A DNA stretch of 64,000 bases from positions 124,001 through 188,000 of the forward strand of contig CAJUTR010000004.1 in NCBI GenBank assembly GCA_910589665.1. Direction: 5' to 3'. The stretch comes from an uncultured Eubacterium sp. (GTDB lineage: Bacteria > Bacillota > Clostridia > Lachnospirales > Lachnospiraceae). This document shows, one piece after another, positions 1 to 8,244 of the stretch (positions are counted from its first letter, which is position 1; every line of letters begins with the position of its first letter). A model generated the notes under the pieces. The model ran no database searches, was not told the DNA's origin, and was given only the letters and a program-made list of their open reading frames with translations. The translations under genes were made by a program, and so were the position numbers.

Positions 1-3000
1 AGCTTCTGCCTCCGCGATCGCTTTGACCGCCTGTGCCGGATTTGCGCCGAGCGCGATCTGTGCCACATAAACATATCCGTAGCTCATCGCGATTTCTGCC
101 AGGCTCTTCTTGCCGATTTCCTTACCAGCAGCAGCAAACTGACAAACTTCACCGATGTTGGAAGCTTTCGAAGCCTGACCACCCGTATTGGAGTACATCT
201 CGGTATCAAATACCATCACGTTTACGTTCTCGCCGGAAGCAAGCACATGATCCAAACCACCGAAACCGATGTCATAAGCCCATCCATCACCACCGAAGAT
301 CCAAACGGATTTCTTCGCAAGGTACTGTTTCTTATCCAGAATTTCTTTGGAGAGGTCACATCCTGCTGCCGCGCACTTCTCGACTTCTGCTATGAGTGCT
401 TTGGCATCCGGCGTATTCGCTCTCGTGTCATCCTTTGTCTCAAGGAATTTATCAACAGCAGCTTTCAACTCAGCCGAAGCCTTGTCAGAAGCAGCCAATT
501 CTTTTACTTTTTCGATCGTCTGCTCGCGGATCACATTTTGTCCGATGTGCATACCGAGACCGTGCTCTGCGTTGTCCTCAAACAGGGAGTTCGACCATGC
601 CGGTCCCTGCTTTGAGTCTTTGTGTACCGTGTACGGTGAAGTAGCTGCCGGGCCTCCCCAGATGGAAGAACATCCGGTTGCATTGGAAATGTACATCTGC
701 TCACCAAACAACTGTGTGATCAGGCGTGCATACGAAGTCTCCGCACATCCCGCACAGCTTCCTGAGAACTCGAGGAGAGGCTGGTTGAACTGGGAGCCTT
801 TCGGCGTCGTGTCCGCGATTCCGCTGTCCTTTTTACCGACATTGGCAACGAGGTAATCAAATACCGGCTGCTCGTCTGCCTGCGATTCCTGTGGTACCAT
901 CTTGATCGCCCCTTCTGCTGCTTTCGGGCAAACGGTTACACACTCGCCGCATCCCATACAGTCTAACGGGGATACACTCATCGTGAACTTGAATTCGCCA
1001 GCTTTCGGCTTCATATCCGCAATCTTCATATTCGAAGGCGCTGCTTTTACTTCGTCGTCCGTTAAAAGGAATGGACGGATCGTCGCATGGGAACATACAA
1101 ACGCACAGTTGTTACACTGGATACACGTATTCGGATCCCAAACCGGTACAGTAACGGCCGTTCCACGTTTCTCATAGGCCGAAGCGCCGAGCTCGAACTG
1201 ACCATCTGCAATATCTTTGAATGCGGATACCGGAAGGCTGTCTCCATCCATGATCGAAATCGGCTCGAGAAGCTCTTTTACCATCTTCACTACTTCCGGA
1301 CGGCCCTGAAGTTCTTTTGCCGGAGCATCCGGTGCCGGATTTGCCCAAGAAGCTGGAACGTCTACTTTATGTACAGCGTCAACACCAGCATCAATTGCTT
1401 TATAGTTCATCTCTACGACTGCGTCACCCTTCTTCGAGTAGGATTTCTTCGCTGCCGCTTTCATATAATCCACTGCTTCATCGATCGGCATGATGTTTGC
1501 CAGTTTGAAGAACGCGGACTGGAGGATCGTATTCGTACGTTTGCCCATACCGATCTCAATTGCTTTGTCAATCGCGTTGATCGTGTAAAGCTGTACGTTA
1601 TTTTCCGCAATATATTTTTTCGATTCTGCCGGCATATGCTTGTCAAGTTCTTCATCCGACCACTGGCAGTTGATCATGAAAATTCCGCCTGGTTTTACAT
1701 CCTGCACCATCTTATAGCCTTTTACTACATAAGATGGGTTATGGCATGCGACAAAGTCAGCCTGGTTGATGTAATATGGACTCTTGATCGGCTTGTCACC
1801 GAAACGAAGATGGGAAATCGTAATACCGCCCGTCTTCTTTGAGTCATACTGGAAGTATGCCTGAATATATTTATCCGTGTGGTCACCGATGATCTTTGTG
1901 GAGTTCTTATTCGCTCCTACGGTTCCGTCTCCACCGAGACCCCAGAACTTACACTCTACCGTACCTTCTGCCGATGTGATCGGAGCCGGTTTTACTTCCG
2001 GAAGGCTCAGGTTCGTCACGTCATCCACGATACCGATCGTGAAGCGTGCTTTTGGTGCGTCTTTCTCCAGTTCTTTGTAGATTGCAAAAACAGAAGAAGG
2101 CGGTGTATCTTTGGAACCAAGACCATAACGGCCGCCAGTCAGGATCACATCATTCATACCAGCTTCACGAAGCGTAGCTGCCACATCAAGGTAAAGCGGC
2201 TCGCCAAGTGTTCCCGGCTCTTTTGTACGGTCAAGAACAGCAATCTTCTTCGCTGTCTTCGGAATGGCTTTTAAAATATGCTCCGAAGACCACGGACGGT
2301 ACAGGCGAACTTTGATAAGTCCGACTTTCTCGCCTTTTGCGGTCAGATAATCAATCACTTCTTCTGCCACGTCACAGATCGATCCCATTGCGATGATGAC
2401 ACGGTCTGCATCCGGCGCGCCATAATAATTGAAGAGATCGTAATCCGTTCCCAGCTTCTCATTTACTTTCTTCATGTATTTTTCTACAACAGCCGGAAGT
2501 GCATCGTAAACTGGGTTACATGCCTCGCGGTGCTGGAAGAATACGTCGCCGTTCTCATGCGAACCACGCATCGCCGGGTGCTCCGGATTCAACGCATGGG
2601 CACGGAATGCTTCTACGGCATCCATCGGACACATTTCTTTCAAATCTTCATAATCCCATTTTTCAATCTTCTGAATCTCATGGGAAGTACGGAATCCGTC
2701 AAAGAAGTTGATGAACGGAACTTTTCCCTCGAGTGCTGCCAGATGGGCAACCGGGCTAAGATCCATGACTTCCTGCGGATTTGTCTCGGCAAGCATGGCA
2801 AAACCTGTCTGACGACACGCATAAACGTCGCTGTGATCACCGAAAATGTTGAGCGACTGTGTCGATACCGTACGTGCGGAAACATCAAATACACAAGGAA
2901 GCTGCTCTGCAGCAATCTTGTACATATTCGGGATCATGAGAAGAAGTCCCTGGGAAGCGGTAAAGGTCGTCGTCAGCGCTCCAGCCGCCAAAGAACCATG

Positions 3001-3213
3001 TACCGTTCCGGCTGCACCAGCCTCCGACTGCATCTCTACCACTTTCACTGTGTTTCCGAAAATGTTCTTCAACCCTGCTGCAGACCACATATCAACGGTG
3101 TCAGCCATCGGGCTTGAAGGGGTGATTGGATAAATACCGGCAACTTCCGTATACGCATACGCAACGTGAGCAGCCGCTGTATTACCATCCATAGATTGTT
3201 TCGCTCTAGCCAT
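1..3213 (-). CDS. nifJ: Pyruvate:ferredoxin (flavodoxin) oxidoreductase, 3' end outside window
   Basis: Oxidative decarboxylation of pyruvate to acetyl-CoA and CO2 with reduction of ferredoxin, the central step of anaerobic pyruvate catabolism in the cytoplasm. The window holds 1071 codons of an expected ~1180; roughly the last 100 residues lie beyond position 1. The one-chain domain order is visible: N-terminal pyrimidine-binding domain (GIYPITPSSPMAD near residue 27), transketolase-C-like and gamma domains, two 4Fe-4S motifs (CIQCNNCAFVC and CMGCGECVTVC, about residues 690-750), then the C-terminal ThDP domain with the extra cluster motif SGSCAGCAETSYARL and GDGWAYDIGFGG. The ATG start at 3211-3213 follows AGGAGG. 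A promoter lies at 3309-3337. Single-gene unit, typical of Clostridia. Identity is very secure. Confidence 0.97.
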   Translation of the reverse strand, partial: MARAKQSMDGNTAAAHVAYAYTEVAGIYPITPSSPMADTVDMWSAAGLKNIFGNTVKVVEMQSEAGAAGTVHGSLAAGALTTTFTASQGLLLMIPNMYKIAAEQLPCVFDVSARTVSTQSLNIFGDHSDVYACRQTGFAMLAETNPQEVMDLSPVAHLAALEGKVPFINFFDGFRTSHEIQKIEKWDYEDLKEMCPMDAVEAFRAHALNPEHPAMRGSHENGDVFFQHREACNPVYDALPAVVEKYMKKVNEKLGTDYDLFNYYGAPDADRVIIAMGSICDVAEEVIDYLTAKGEKVGLIKVRLYRPWSSEHILKAIPKTAKKIAVLDRTKEPGTLGEPLYLDVAATLREAGMNDVILTGGRYGLGSKDTPPSSVFAIYKELEKDAPKARFTIGIVDDVTNLSLPEVKPAPITSAEGTVECKFWGLGGDGTVGANKNSTKIIGDHTDKYIQAYFQYDSKKTGGITISHLRFGDKPIKSPYYINQADFVACHNPSYVVKGYKMVQDVKPGGIFMINCQWSDEELDKHMPAESKKYIAENNVQLYTINAIDKAIEIGMGKRTNTILQSAFFKLANIMPIDEAVDYMKAAAKKSYSKKGDAVVEMNYKAIDAGVDAVHKVDVPASWANPAPDAPAKELQGRPEVVKMVKELLEPISIMDGDSLPVSAFKDIADGQFELGASAYEKRGTAVTVPVWDPNTCIQCNNCAFVCSHATIRPFLLTDDEVKAAPSNMKIADMKPKAGEFKFTMSVSPLDCMGCGECVTVCPKAAEGAIKMVPQESQADEQPVFDYLVANVGKKDSGIADTTPKGSQFNQPLLEFSGSCAGCAETSYARLITQLFGEQMYISNATGCSSIWGGPAATSPYTVHKDSKQGPAWSNSLFEDNAEHGLGMHIGQNVIREQTIEKVKELAASDKASAELKAAVDKFLETKDDTRANTPDAKALIAEVEKCAAAGCDLSKEILDKKQYLAKKSVWIFGGDGWAYDIGFGGLDHVLASGENVNVMVFDTEMYSNTGGQASKASNIGEVCQFAAAGKEIGKKSLAEIAMSYGYVYVAQIALGANPAQAVKAIAEAEA

Positions 3214-3308
3214 TTTTATAGAATCCTCCTTGTTTTTTGAAGGAAAATGCCATCTTCACTTAGAAGGGGCTTTTCCTCCTTATATTGATTGTATTTTCAC
3301 TAGGTATC

Positions 3309-3337
3309 ATTTTAGCACTATCATTTAAAAAAGTAAA
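3309..3337 (-). promoter_or_regulatory. Promoter of the pyruvate:ferredoxin oxidoreductase gene
   Basis: On the minus strand TTTACT and TAAAAT are separated by exactly 17 bases, reading into the oxidoreductase gene. The predicted leader is about 90 nt and carries two purine-rich stretches (AAGGAGGAAAAG and AAGGAGG); only the second is placed to serve the ATG. Confidence 0.6.
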
Positions 3338-3410
3338 GGCAAAAAAAGAAGGATATTGTCGAATTTTATGAAGTTTTCTTATATTTTGCGGTAACCATAC
3401 ATCCAAACGC

Positions 3411-3451
3411 AAAAAATCCGGCAGATCGGGTACATTCCCCCCATCTGCCGG
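3411..3451 (-). terminator. Intrinsic terminator downstream of the broken Ig-like gene
   Basis: Minus strand: CCGGCAGAT and ATCTGCCGG form a perfect 9-bp stem, followed by ATTTTTT. It lies 22 bases past the stop codon of the pseudogene, so the 3' transcription signal is intact even though the reading frame is not. Confidence 0.8.
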
Positions 3452-3473
3452 AACATGTTCAAGGCCGAAATAT

Positions 3474-4019
3474 TTATTTCACATGGATTTTCAGCGATGC
3501 TTTTTTGCCGTTATCGGTCCTAACTGTGATCACCGCATATCCTTTCTTTTTCGCCGTCACCTTTCCTTCCGGAGAAACGTCGGCAATGGCGCGCTTATTT
3601 GATGCGTAAGTGAGTGTCTGGCTCGCCGTGCCTTTTGGCAGCCTTACTTTTATCTTAAACTTCTTTCCAATCTTCAGCGTCTTATTCCGGGCATTCAGCG
3701 TGATCTTCTGCGGTTTTTTCTTTACCGTCTCTTTCACCACTGCCTTTTTCCCATTGGAAGCAGCAATCGTAATCTTACAGATCCCCTGTTTTTTAGCTGT
3801 GATCTTACCGTTCTGACTCACTTTCACTTTGGCATTGGACGCCTTATACGTAAGTTTCCTGTCAGCGGCATTTCTCGGATAAACGGCCGCCTCTTACTGA
3901 ACTTTCTCCCCGACGCCCAGTGTCAGCTTCTTAGCTGCAACCAGCACACTCTTTACCTCAATCGGCTTTTGGGGTTCTTCCGGTTTCTTCGTTTCAGCCG
4001 GATTACAAAAATATATCAT
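3474..4019 (-). pseudogene. Ig-like (Big_2-type) surface protein remnant with in-frame stop
   Basis: One frame can be read from an ATG at 4017-4019 to the stop at 3474, interrupted once by TAA at 3894-3896 (codon 42). The upstream part reads MIYFCNPAETKKPEEP, then a sequence resembling the start of an Ig-like domain (VLVAAKKLTLGVGEKVQ, stop). The part after the stop continues the same domain (YKASNAKVKVSQNGKITAKK) and adds a second one (ASNKRAIADVSPEGKVTAKK). These are bacterial Ig-like repeats of secreted or surface proteins. No signal peptide is present, and the proline/lysine stretch at the N-terminus looks like an inter-domain linker, so the 5' part is probably lost too. A GTG at 3825-3827 could start a 117-residue product but has no ribosome site. 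The protein at 32207 has comparable domains and may be a relative. Confidence 0.75.
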
Positions 4020-4054
4020 GTTACTTTTTTCTGTCAAGTCAGAACAATTTCGTA

Positions 4055-4083
4055 TTGACAAACGGTATCTTTTTCTGTATTAT
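4055..4083 (+). promoter_or_regulatory. Promoter of the GntR-ABC operon
   Basis: TTGACA (4055-4060) and TATTAT (4078-4083) with a 17-base spacer, reading toward the GntR gene. Transcription would begin near 4090, immediately before the palindrome at 4095-4108. Confidence 0.75.
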
Positions 4084-4094
4084 TGCATCAGGTA

Positions 4095-4108
4095 CTTAAT
4101 ACATTAAG
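4095..4108. promoter_or_regulatory. Candidate operator for the GntR regulator
   Basis: CTTAAT-AC-ATTAAG is a perfect inverted repeat just downstream of the predicted -10 box and about 40 bases before the GntR start codon. GntR proteins of the YtrA group usually repress their own operon from palindromes near the promoter. That this dyad is the site is inference from position and symmetry. Confidence 0.5.
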
Positions 4109-4148
4109 CAAGCGATACATCATATAATTGCAGAAAGGAGGTTTAAGC

Positions 4149-4523
4149 ATGTTATGGGAACTGACAAATGACAGACCCCTGTATATCCAACTGATCGAAC
4201 ACATAAAGCTATTGATCCTTTCCGGCGAATACGAACCGGGCCAGCAATTTCCCTCCGTCCGAGAACTTGCACTGGCCGCTAACGTAAATCCAAATACGAT
4301 GCAGCGGGCCCTCTCCGAACTGGAACGGGAAGGTCTTCTCATCACCGAGAGGACAAACGGAAGACGAATTACAGGAAACGCTTCCATGATCGAATCCATG
4401 CGGGAAGAACTTGCGCTCTCCAAACTGGACCGGCTCAAACGGGAACTAAAACAGCTCGGCATGGCCGGTGACGAACCGATGGAGTTCATCCACTCGCACT
4501 GGGATTCCTGTGACACACCGTAA
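4149..4523 (+). CDS. GntR family (YtrA-type) transcriptional regulator
   Basis: A 124-residue DNA-binding protein. Residues ~8-75 form the GntR winged helix-turn-helix (PLYIQLIEHIKLLILSGEY, FPSVRELA, NPNTMQRALSELEREGLL). Only about 45 helical residues follow, too short for a FadR or UTRA ligand domain, which is the hallmark of the YtrA subfamily. Those regulators control adjacent ABC exporters. The ATG at 4149 is chosen because AGGAGG sits 8 bases before it; a longer frame from a TTG at 4128 contains that ribosome site. It is followed after 35 bases by the ABC ATPase gene and should be co-transcribed with it and repress it. Inducers of such systems are often cell-wall antibiotics, but nothing here shows the signal. 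Confidence 0.9.
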   Translation: MLWELTNDRPLYIQLIEHIKLLILSGEYEPGQQFPSVRELALAANVNPNTMQRALSELEREGLLITERTNGRRITGNASMIESMREELALSKLDRLKRELKQLGMAGDEPMEFIHSHWDSCDTP

Positions 4524-4558
4524 CCATTCATTTCATTTTATAGATGGAGGATTATTTT

Positions 4559-5254
4559 ATGATAATATTAGAAACAAAAGGACTGTCCAAAAAATTTGGC
4601 GGCCGCGTTGCCCTTCAGGATGTAAACCTTACCCTTGAATGCGGCAGGATCGTCGGGCTTCTCGGCCCGAACGGGAGTGGGAAAACAACGTTTCTCAAAC
4701 TTCTGAACGGACTGCTCGTCCCAACGAGCGGCCAGATCACGATCGGAGGATACGAACCAAGTGTTATGACGAAACAGCATGTTTCCTATCTCCCTGACAG
4801 CAACTATTTTCCGAAATGGATGAAAGTCTCAGAACTGCTCGCGTATTTTTCAGACTTTTTCGACGACTTTGATTGCGAAAAAGCGGTCTACATGTTAAAT
4901 AACCTTAACCTCTCGACCGATATGAAACTCGCACACATGTCGAAAGGAACGCTAGAAAAAGTTCAGCTCGTGCTGGCGATGAGCCGGAAAGCGAACCTGT
5001 ACTGTCTCGATGAACCGATCGGCGGCGTCGATCCCGCCACGAGAGATTATATCCTAAATACGATCGTCGGAAACTACTGTGAAAATTCTACTGTCATCAT
5101 TTCCACCCATCTGATCTCGGACGTGGAAAATATACTCGACGAAGCCATTTTCCTTCAGGACGGCCAGGTCCGTCTCCACTCGAGCGTTGACGAGATCCGG
5201 GAAAAGGAAAACAAATCCGTAGATGCACTATTCAGGGAGGTGTTCAAATGTTAA
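4559..5254 (+). CDS. ABC transporter ATP-binding protein
   Basis: A 231-residue ATPase that would energise the permease encoded next. Walker A is GPNGSGKTT (about residues 35-43), Walker B is LYCLDEP, and the switch histidine is in STHLISD. The signature motif is unusual: where LSGGQ is expected the protein has MSKGTLEKVQL. This degenerate form occurs in some exporters partnered with YtrA-type regulators. The ATG at 4559 is preferred over an in-frame ATG at 4544 because the GGAGG ribosome site lies between the two. The stop overlaps the permease start by 7 bases, implying translational coupling. The substrate cannot be read from the sequence. Confidence 0.9.
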   Translation: MIILETKGLSKKFGGRVALQDVNLTLECGRIVGLLGPNGSGKTTFLKLLNGLLVPTSGQITIGGYEPSVMTKQHVSYLPDSNYFPKWMKVSELLAYFSDFFDDFDCEKAVYMLNNLNLSTDMKLAHMSKGTLEKVQLVLAMSRKANLYCLDEPIGGVDPATRDYILNTIVGNYCENSTVIISTHLISDVENILDEAIFLQDGQVRLHSSVDEIREKENKSVDALFREVFKC

Positions 5255-6042
5255 CTAAATTAATGAAACATGAATTCAAAGCCACATACCGTACATTCCT
5301 GCCCATCTATATCGGGCTCGTTGTCATCACTGCCTTTGCCTGCATAAGCTCACTGGTCATGCGGGATTACCAAAATCCCATTCTCGAGATCGCTCTAGGT
5401 TTAGGAATTATCATTGTCGTGATCGGCTATATTTTCGTATTCATATCACCGTACATTTTCCTCTCCCTGCGGTTCTACCGGACGACCGCAACAAGGGAAG
5501 CGTACCTTACGTTTACCGTACCAGCTGATACAAAAACCATTCTGCTTGCTAAGTTTATCGTCACGTTCTTATGGACGATACTAACCTCGCTTTTATGGAT
5601 CGCATCCTTCCTGATCTTGATCGAATGCATATCGGAAGGCCAGGTCGATCTCTGGTATTTCTTTTCCGAAAATAAAACCGTCATTTGGCAGATCCTTACA
5701 ATGGTCTTCGCCTTTGCCAATAACGTTTTGATGATATTCACCGCCATCAGTCTGAGCCAGCTCGTGCGTGACCACCGCGTCATCGCTTCGATCGGTTTTT
5801 ACGCGGCCATTTACACCGTCCAGCAGATCATAAACATTATCGCACTGATCCCGTTTATGATCAAGTCGATGAATCTCTTTTCCGCGTTAGAAGCAGAGAC
5901 GAACGAAGCAACCATGCAGGCTGAACTGATGAGCGAACAGCTGCCAGTTTACTTACTATCGATCGGTTTAAGTCTAGGCATGTCAGTCGCAATGTTCTTT
6001 TTGTCGAATTATATGTGGAAGAGGAAGTTGAATTTGTTGTAA
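5248..6042 (+). CDS. ABC transporter permease, six-helix membrane protein
   Basis: A 264-residue integral membrane protein with about six hydrophobic segments: near residues 18-38, 50-80, 105-130, 145-170, 180-200 and 235-258. The final helix is followed by a short basic tail. No sequence motif identifies the cargo. Its gene overlaps that of the ATPase and completes a GntR-ATPase-permease operon. The composition fits a small ABC-2-like half exporter. A long hairpin (6068-6191) begins 26 bases after the stop and may end the transcript. Confidence 0.85.
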   Translation: MLTKLMKHEFKATYRTFLPIYIGLVVITAFACISSLVMRDYQNPILEIALGLGIIIVVIGYIFVFISPYIFLSLRFYRTTATREAYLTFTVPADTKTILLAKFIVTFLWTILTSLLWIASFLILIECISEGQVDLWYFFSENKTVIWQILTMVFAFANNVLMIFTAISLSQLVRDHRVIASIGFYAAIYTVQQIINIIALIPFMIKSMNLFSALEAETNEATMQAELMSEQLPVYLLSIGLSLGMSVAMFFLSNYMWKRKLNLL

Positions 6043-6067
6043 TGTGAATGTAGAAGAAGATCCGCAG

Positions 6068-6191
6068 ACTCCCGGCTTCTGTTCCTGTTCGAACCCCCGC
6101 TCTCGCTTATAAATGCGTAGCGGTGCTAAGGCGACGCAGCCTAAGAACCGACGCATTTATCAGGGGTCTCACAGGAACAGAAGCCGGGAGT
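6068..6191. repeat. 124-nt long hairpin with perfect 21-bp ends
   Basis: The outer arms 6068-6088 and 6171-6191 are perfect 21-base reverse complements. Inside them a second pair, 6110-6119 and 6151-6160 (ATAAATGCGT/ACGCATTTAT), is perfect over 10 bases, and the central part pairs imperfectly again (CGGTGCTAAGGC with GCCTAAGAACCG). The whole unit can fold into one extended stem. No open reading frame of substance lies in it and no T-run follows, so it is not a classical terminator. It resembles a small palindromic mobile element or REP-like unit. No clear target-site duplication is visible. Confidence 0.8.
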
Positions 6192-6259
6192 TTGCTGCTT
6201 TTCTACTAGGGAAGGGGGTGGATAGGGGGTCTCACTCTGATTCTTTGGTGGGGGGATAT

Positions 6260-6517
6260 TTAGTGATTTGATAATAGCATTTTTGCTCGTTCTTCTGGGG
6301 GGATTGAAGTGTTTTTTAGTATGTTGTACATCGTTTCAAAATCATCTGACTGTAAGTTCTTAGGTACATTTCTTTGGATCAGATCAAAGACTCTGCTCAG
6401 TGCACCGAAATTTCCTTCATGAAATCCTAATGTCAACTTTTCACCGAATAGTGCGGTATTTATTGCATCGTAGGCATCGCAAATGTACACCAGGTCTGTC
6501 ATATCCTGTTCGCTCAT
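6260..6517 (-). CDS. Small protein of unknown function (85 aa)
   Basis: I do not recognise the family. The product is acidic and probably all-helical, begins MSEQDMTDLVYICDAYDAIN and ends PPEERAKMLLSNH, with no signal peptide or membrane segment. The ATG at 6515-6517 is chosen because AAGGAG sits 8 bases before it; an in-frame start at 6538 lies upstream of that site. Spacing of hydrophobic residues looks like a genuine folded protein and a good ribosome site is present, so it is more than a chance frame. It stands alone between the long hairpin and the end of the PBP operon. Confidence 0.6.
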   Translation of the reverse strand: MSEQDMTDLVYICDAYDAINTALFGEKLTLGFHEGNFGALSRVFDLIQRNVPKNLQSDDFETMYNILKNTSIPPEERAKMLLSNH

Positions 6518-6705
6518 AAAAAATTTCTCCTTTCTCACTCTCTTTGTAATAAGATTATTGGATAATTATCATTTCTTATACATCTACATTAACAATAATT
6601 TCCTCTAATCCAGTAACGTTCCTAAAAAAATAGCGTATTTCATTTATATTTCAAAACATTCCTATGCCAGACCTTCGCACAATACGAATACTACACCCAC
6701 CCCCT

Positions 6706-8244
6706 TCACCAAATATACTCATCAAATATCTTCCGCGCGATCGGCACTGCATAAGCGCTCCCCGTCCCAGCTCCTTCCACCACGATACTGACGGCCAGGC
6801 TCTTATCCCCTTTCTGCGCATAGCCGACAAACCACGCATGGGAATTGGTGGATCCCTCTTTGAACTGAGCAGAACCGGTCTTTCCGCCAGCGCGGTAGTT
6901 CGTTGAGCCAAGAGCGGTAGCGGTCCCGCTTTCTACGGTTTCCCTCATATAGCGTTTTAACAGCTTTGCCTCCTGTTCGGTAAGAGGCGTGGCCGCCGGT
7001 TGGGGATCAAAGTGTTTGATCTCGTTTTCTGACGTGTCCTCGATGCGGTCTACGAAATAAGGTTTCATCAGGGTTCCGCCGTTAACGGCGGCGGCCACGA
7101 GCAGGATATTTTGCAGCGGCGTTGTCAGCGTCGTTCCCTGTCCGATCGCCATCTGCATGATATCTCCGGTTCCTTCCGCCCCTGACGCCTGGAACGCCGC
7201 GCTCTTTTGCTCCAGCTTGTCGATCGGCAGCGGCTTATTATAATAGAAGGAATCGCAGAGGCTCGTCCACTTTGCCGCGTCAAGCCCAGCGCCGATCTGG
7301 GCAAAAGCAGCGTTACAGGACTTGGCAAAGGCGCGCGAAAGTCCGATCTTGCCGTGGACTTCATTTCCGTAGCACTTGATCGCGTCTTTGCCTTTCCCGA
7401 TCTTTCCTTTGCATGTGTATTGAAAGGAATCGTAATTTTCATTTTCTCTTATATATTCCAATAATGTGTACAGTTTAAATGTGGAGCCGGGCGGGTACAA
7501 TCCCTGCGTCGCCCGGTTGTAAAGCGGTGAGCTGTCCTCGGATTCATCGATCAGCTTCTCCCACATGAAATCGATCGTATTCGGATTATAGGTCGGCTTT
7601 GACACCATCGCCAGTATCTTGCCGGTCTCTGGTTCCATCACGACGACCGCCCCGCGGTGGCTGCCAAGTGCGTCGCTCGCGATCTGGGAAAGTTTTACAT
7701 TCAGAGTCGTCACGACGTTATTGCCTGGGTTTTTCTCGCCCTTGAACTCATTGAGGATGCCCGTCATCGGATGAACTGCCGTCGTGAGCATCGTATAACC
7801 CTCGGATGCTTCCAAGCCTGTCCTGCCCTGAGACGTGCGGCCGACCGTGTGGGCGAACAGCCCGCTGTACGGATAGCGCCGTGTCTCCTTACCGTCGTCG
7901 TCCGTCACCGTCTCCGCCAGCACCTTCCCGCGGTCAGAAAGGATACTCCCTTTTTTGACCCGCTCGGCTAAAAGATCCTGGCGCTTATTTTGCGGATTAT
8001 TCAAAATAAGATCCGTATCACCGGACAAAAACCAGATCACATACCCAGCCATCAGTACAAAAAGGAGCATGAACAGATAGGTCACTGTCGCCATTTCCCA
8101 GTTCATCTGTCTGCTCCGCCTGAGTTCCGCTTTCGGCCCATCCTCCATCCTGTCACGCTGCCTGTTCTCAAGCCTTTTCCGTATCCCTCTTTCGATTCTT
8201 TTTCTTCCTTTCCTTTCTTCCTCCCCTTTGTTCGTCTTCCCCAT
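6706..8244 (-). CDS. Class B penicillin-binding protein (transpeptidase, PBP2/FtsI type)
   Basis: Peptidoglycan D,D-transpeptidase anchored in the membrane with its catalytic domain outside. It has a basic cytosolic stretch, one membrane segment (about residues 52-75, YLFMLLFVLMAGYVIWF) and a transpeptidase domain with all three motifs: PGSTFKLY (SxxK serine), KSCNAAF (SxN) and GGKTGSAQ (KTG). The ~512-residue length and the small N-terminal dimerisation region match PbpA-type partners of FtsW/RodA. The start at 8244 follows GAGAGG at suitable distance; an in-frame ATG at 8265 is the alternative. The gene overlaps the end of the FtsW/RodA gene by 77 bases, so the polymerase and transpeptidase are tightly coupled. 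Which process it serves (septum, elongation or spore cortex) is not resolved. Confidence 0.93.
   Translation of the reverse strand: MGKTNKGEEERKGRKRIERGIRKRLENRQRDRMEDGPKAELRRSRQMNWEMATVTYLFMLLFVLMAGYVIWFLSGDTDLILNNPQNKRQDLLAERVKKGSILSDRGKVLAETVTDDDGKETRRYPYSGLFAHTVGRTSQGRTGLEASEGYTMLTTAVHPMTGILNEFKGEKNPGNNVVTTLNVKLSQIASDALGSHRGAVVVMEPETGKILAMVSKPTYNPNTIDFMWEKLIDESEDSSPLYNRATQGLYPPGSTFKLYTLLEYIRENENYDSFQYTCKGKIGKGKDAIKCYGNEVHGKIGLSRAFAKSCNAAFAQIGAGLDAAKWTSLCDSFYYNKPLPIDKLEQKSAAFQASGAEGTGDIMQMAIGQGTTLTTPLQNILLVAAAVNGGTLMKPYFVDRIEDTSENEIKHFDPQPAATPLTEQEAKLLKRYMRETVESGTATALGSTNYRAGGKTGSAQFKEGSTNSHAWFVGYAQKGDKSLAVSIVVEGAGTGSAYAVPIARKIFDEYIW

Noticed and set aside
1087..1842. Plus-strand 251-codon frame
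   Set aside because: Lies wholly antisense to the oxidoreductase gene; its product has no domain logic.
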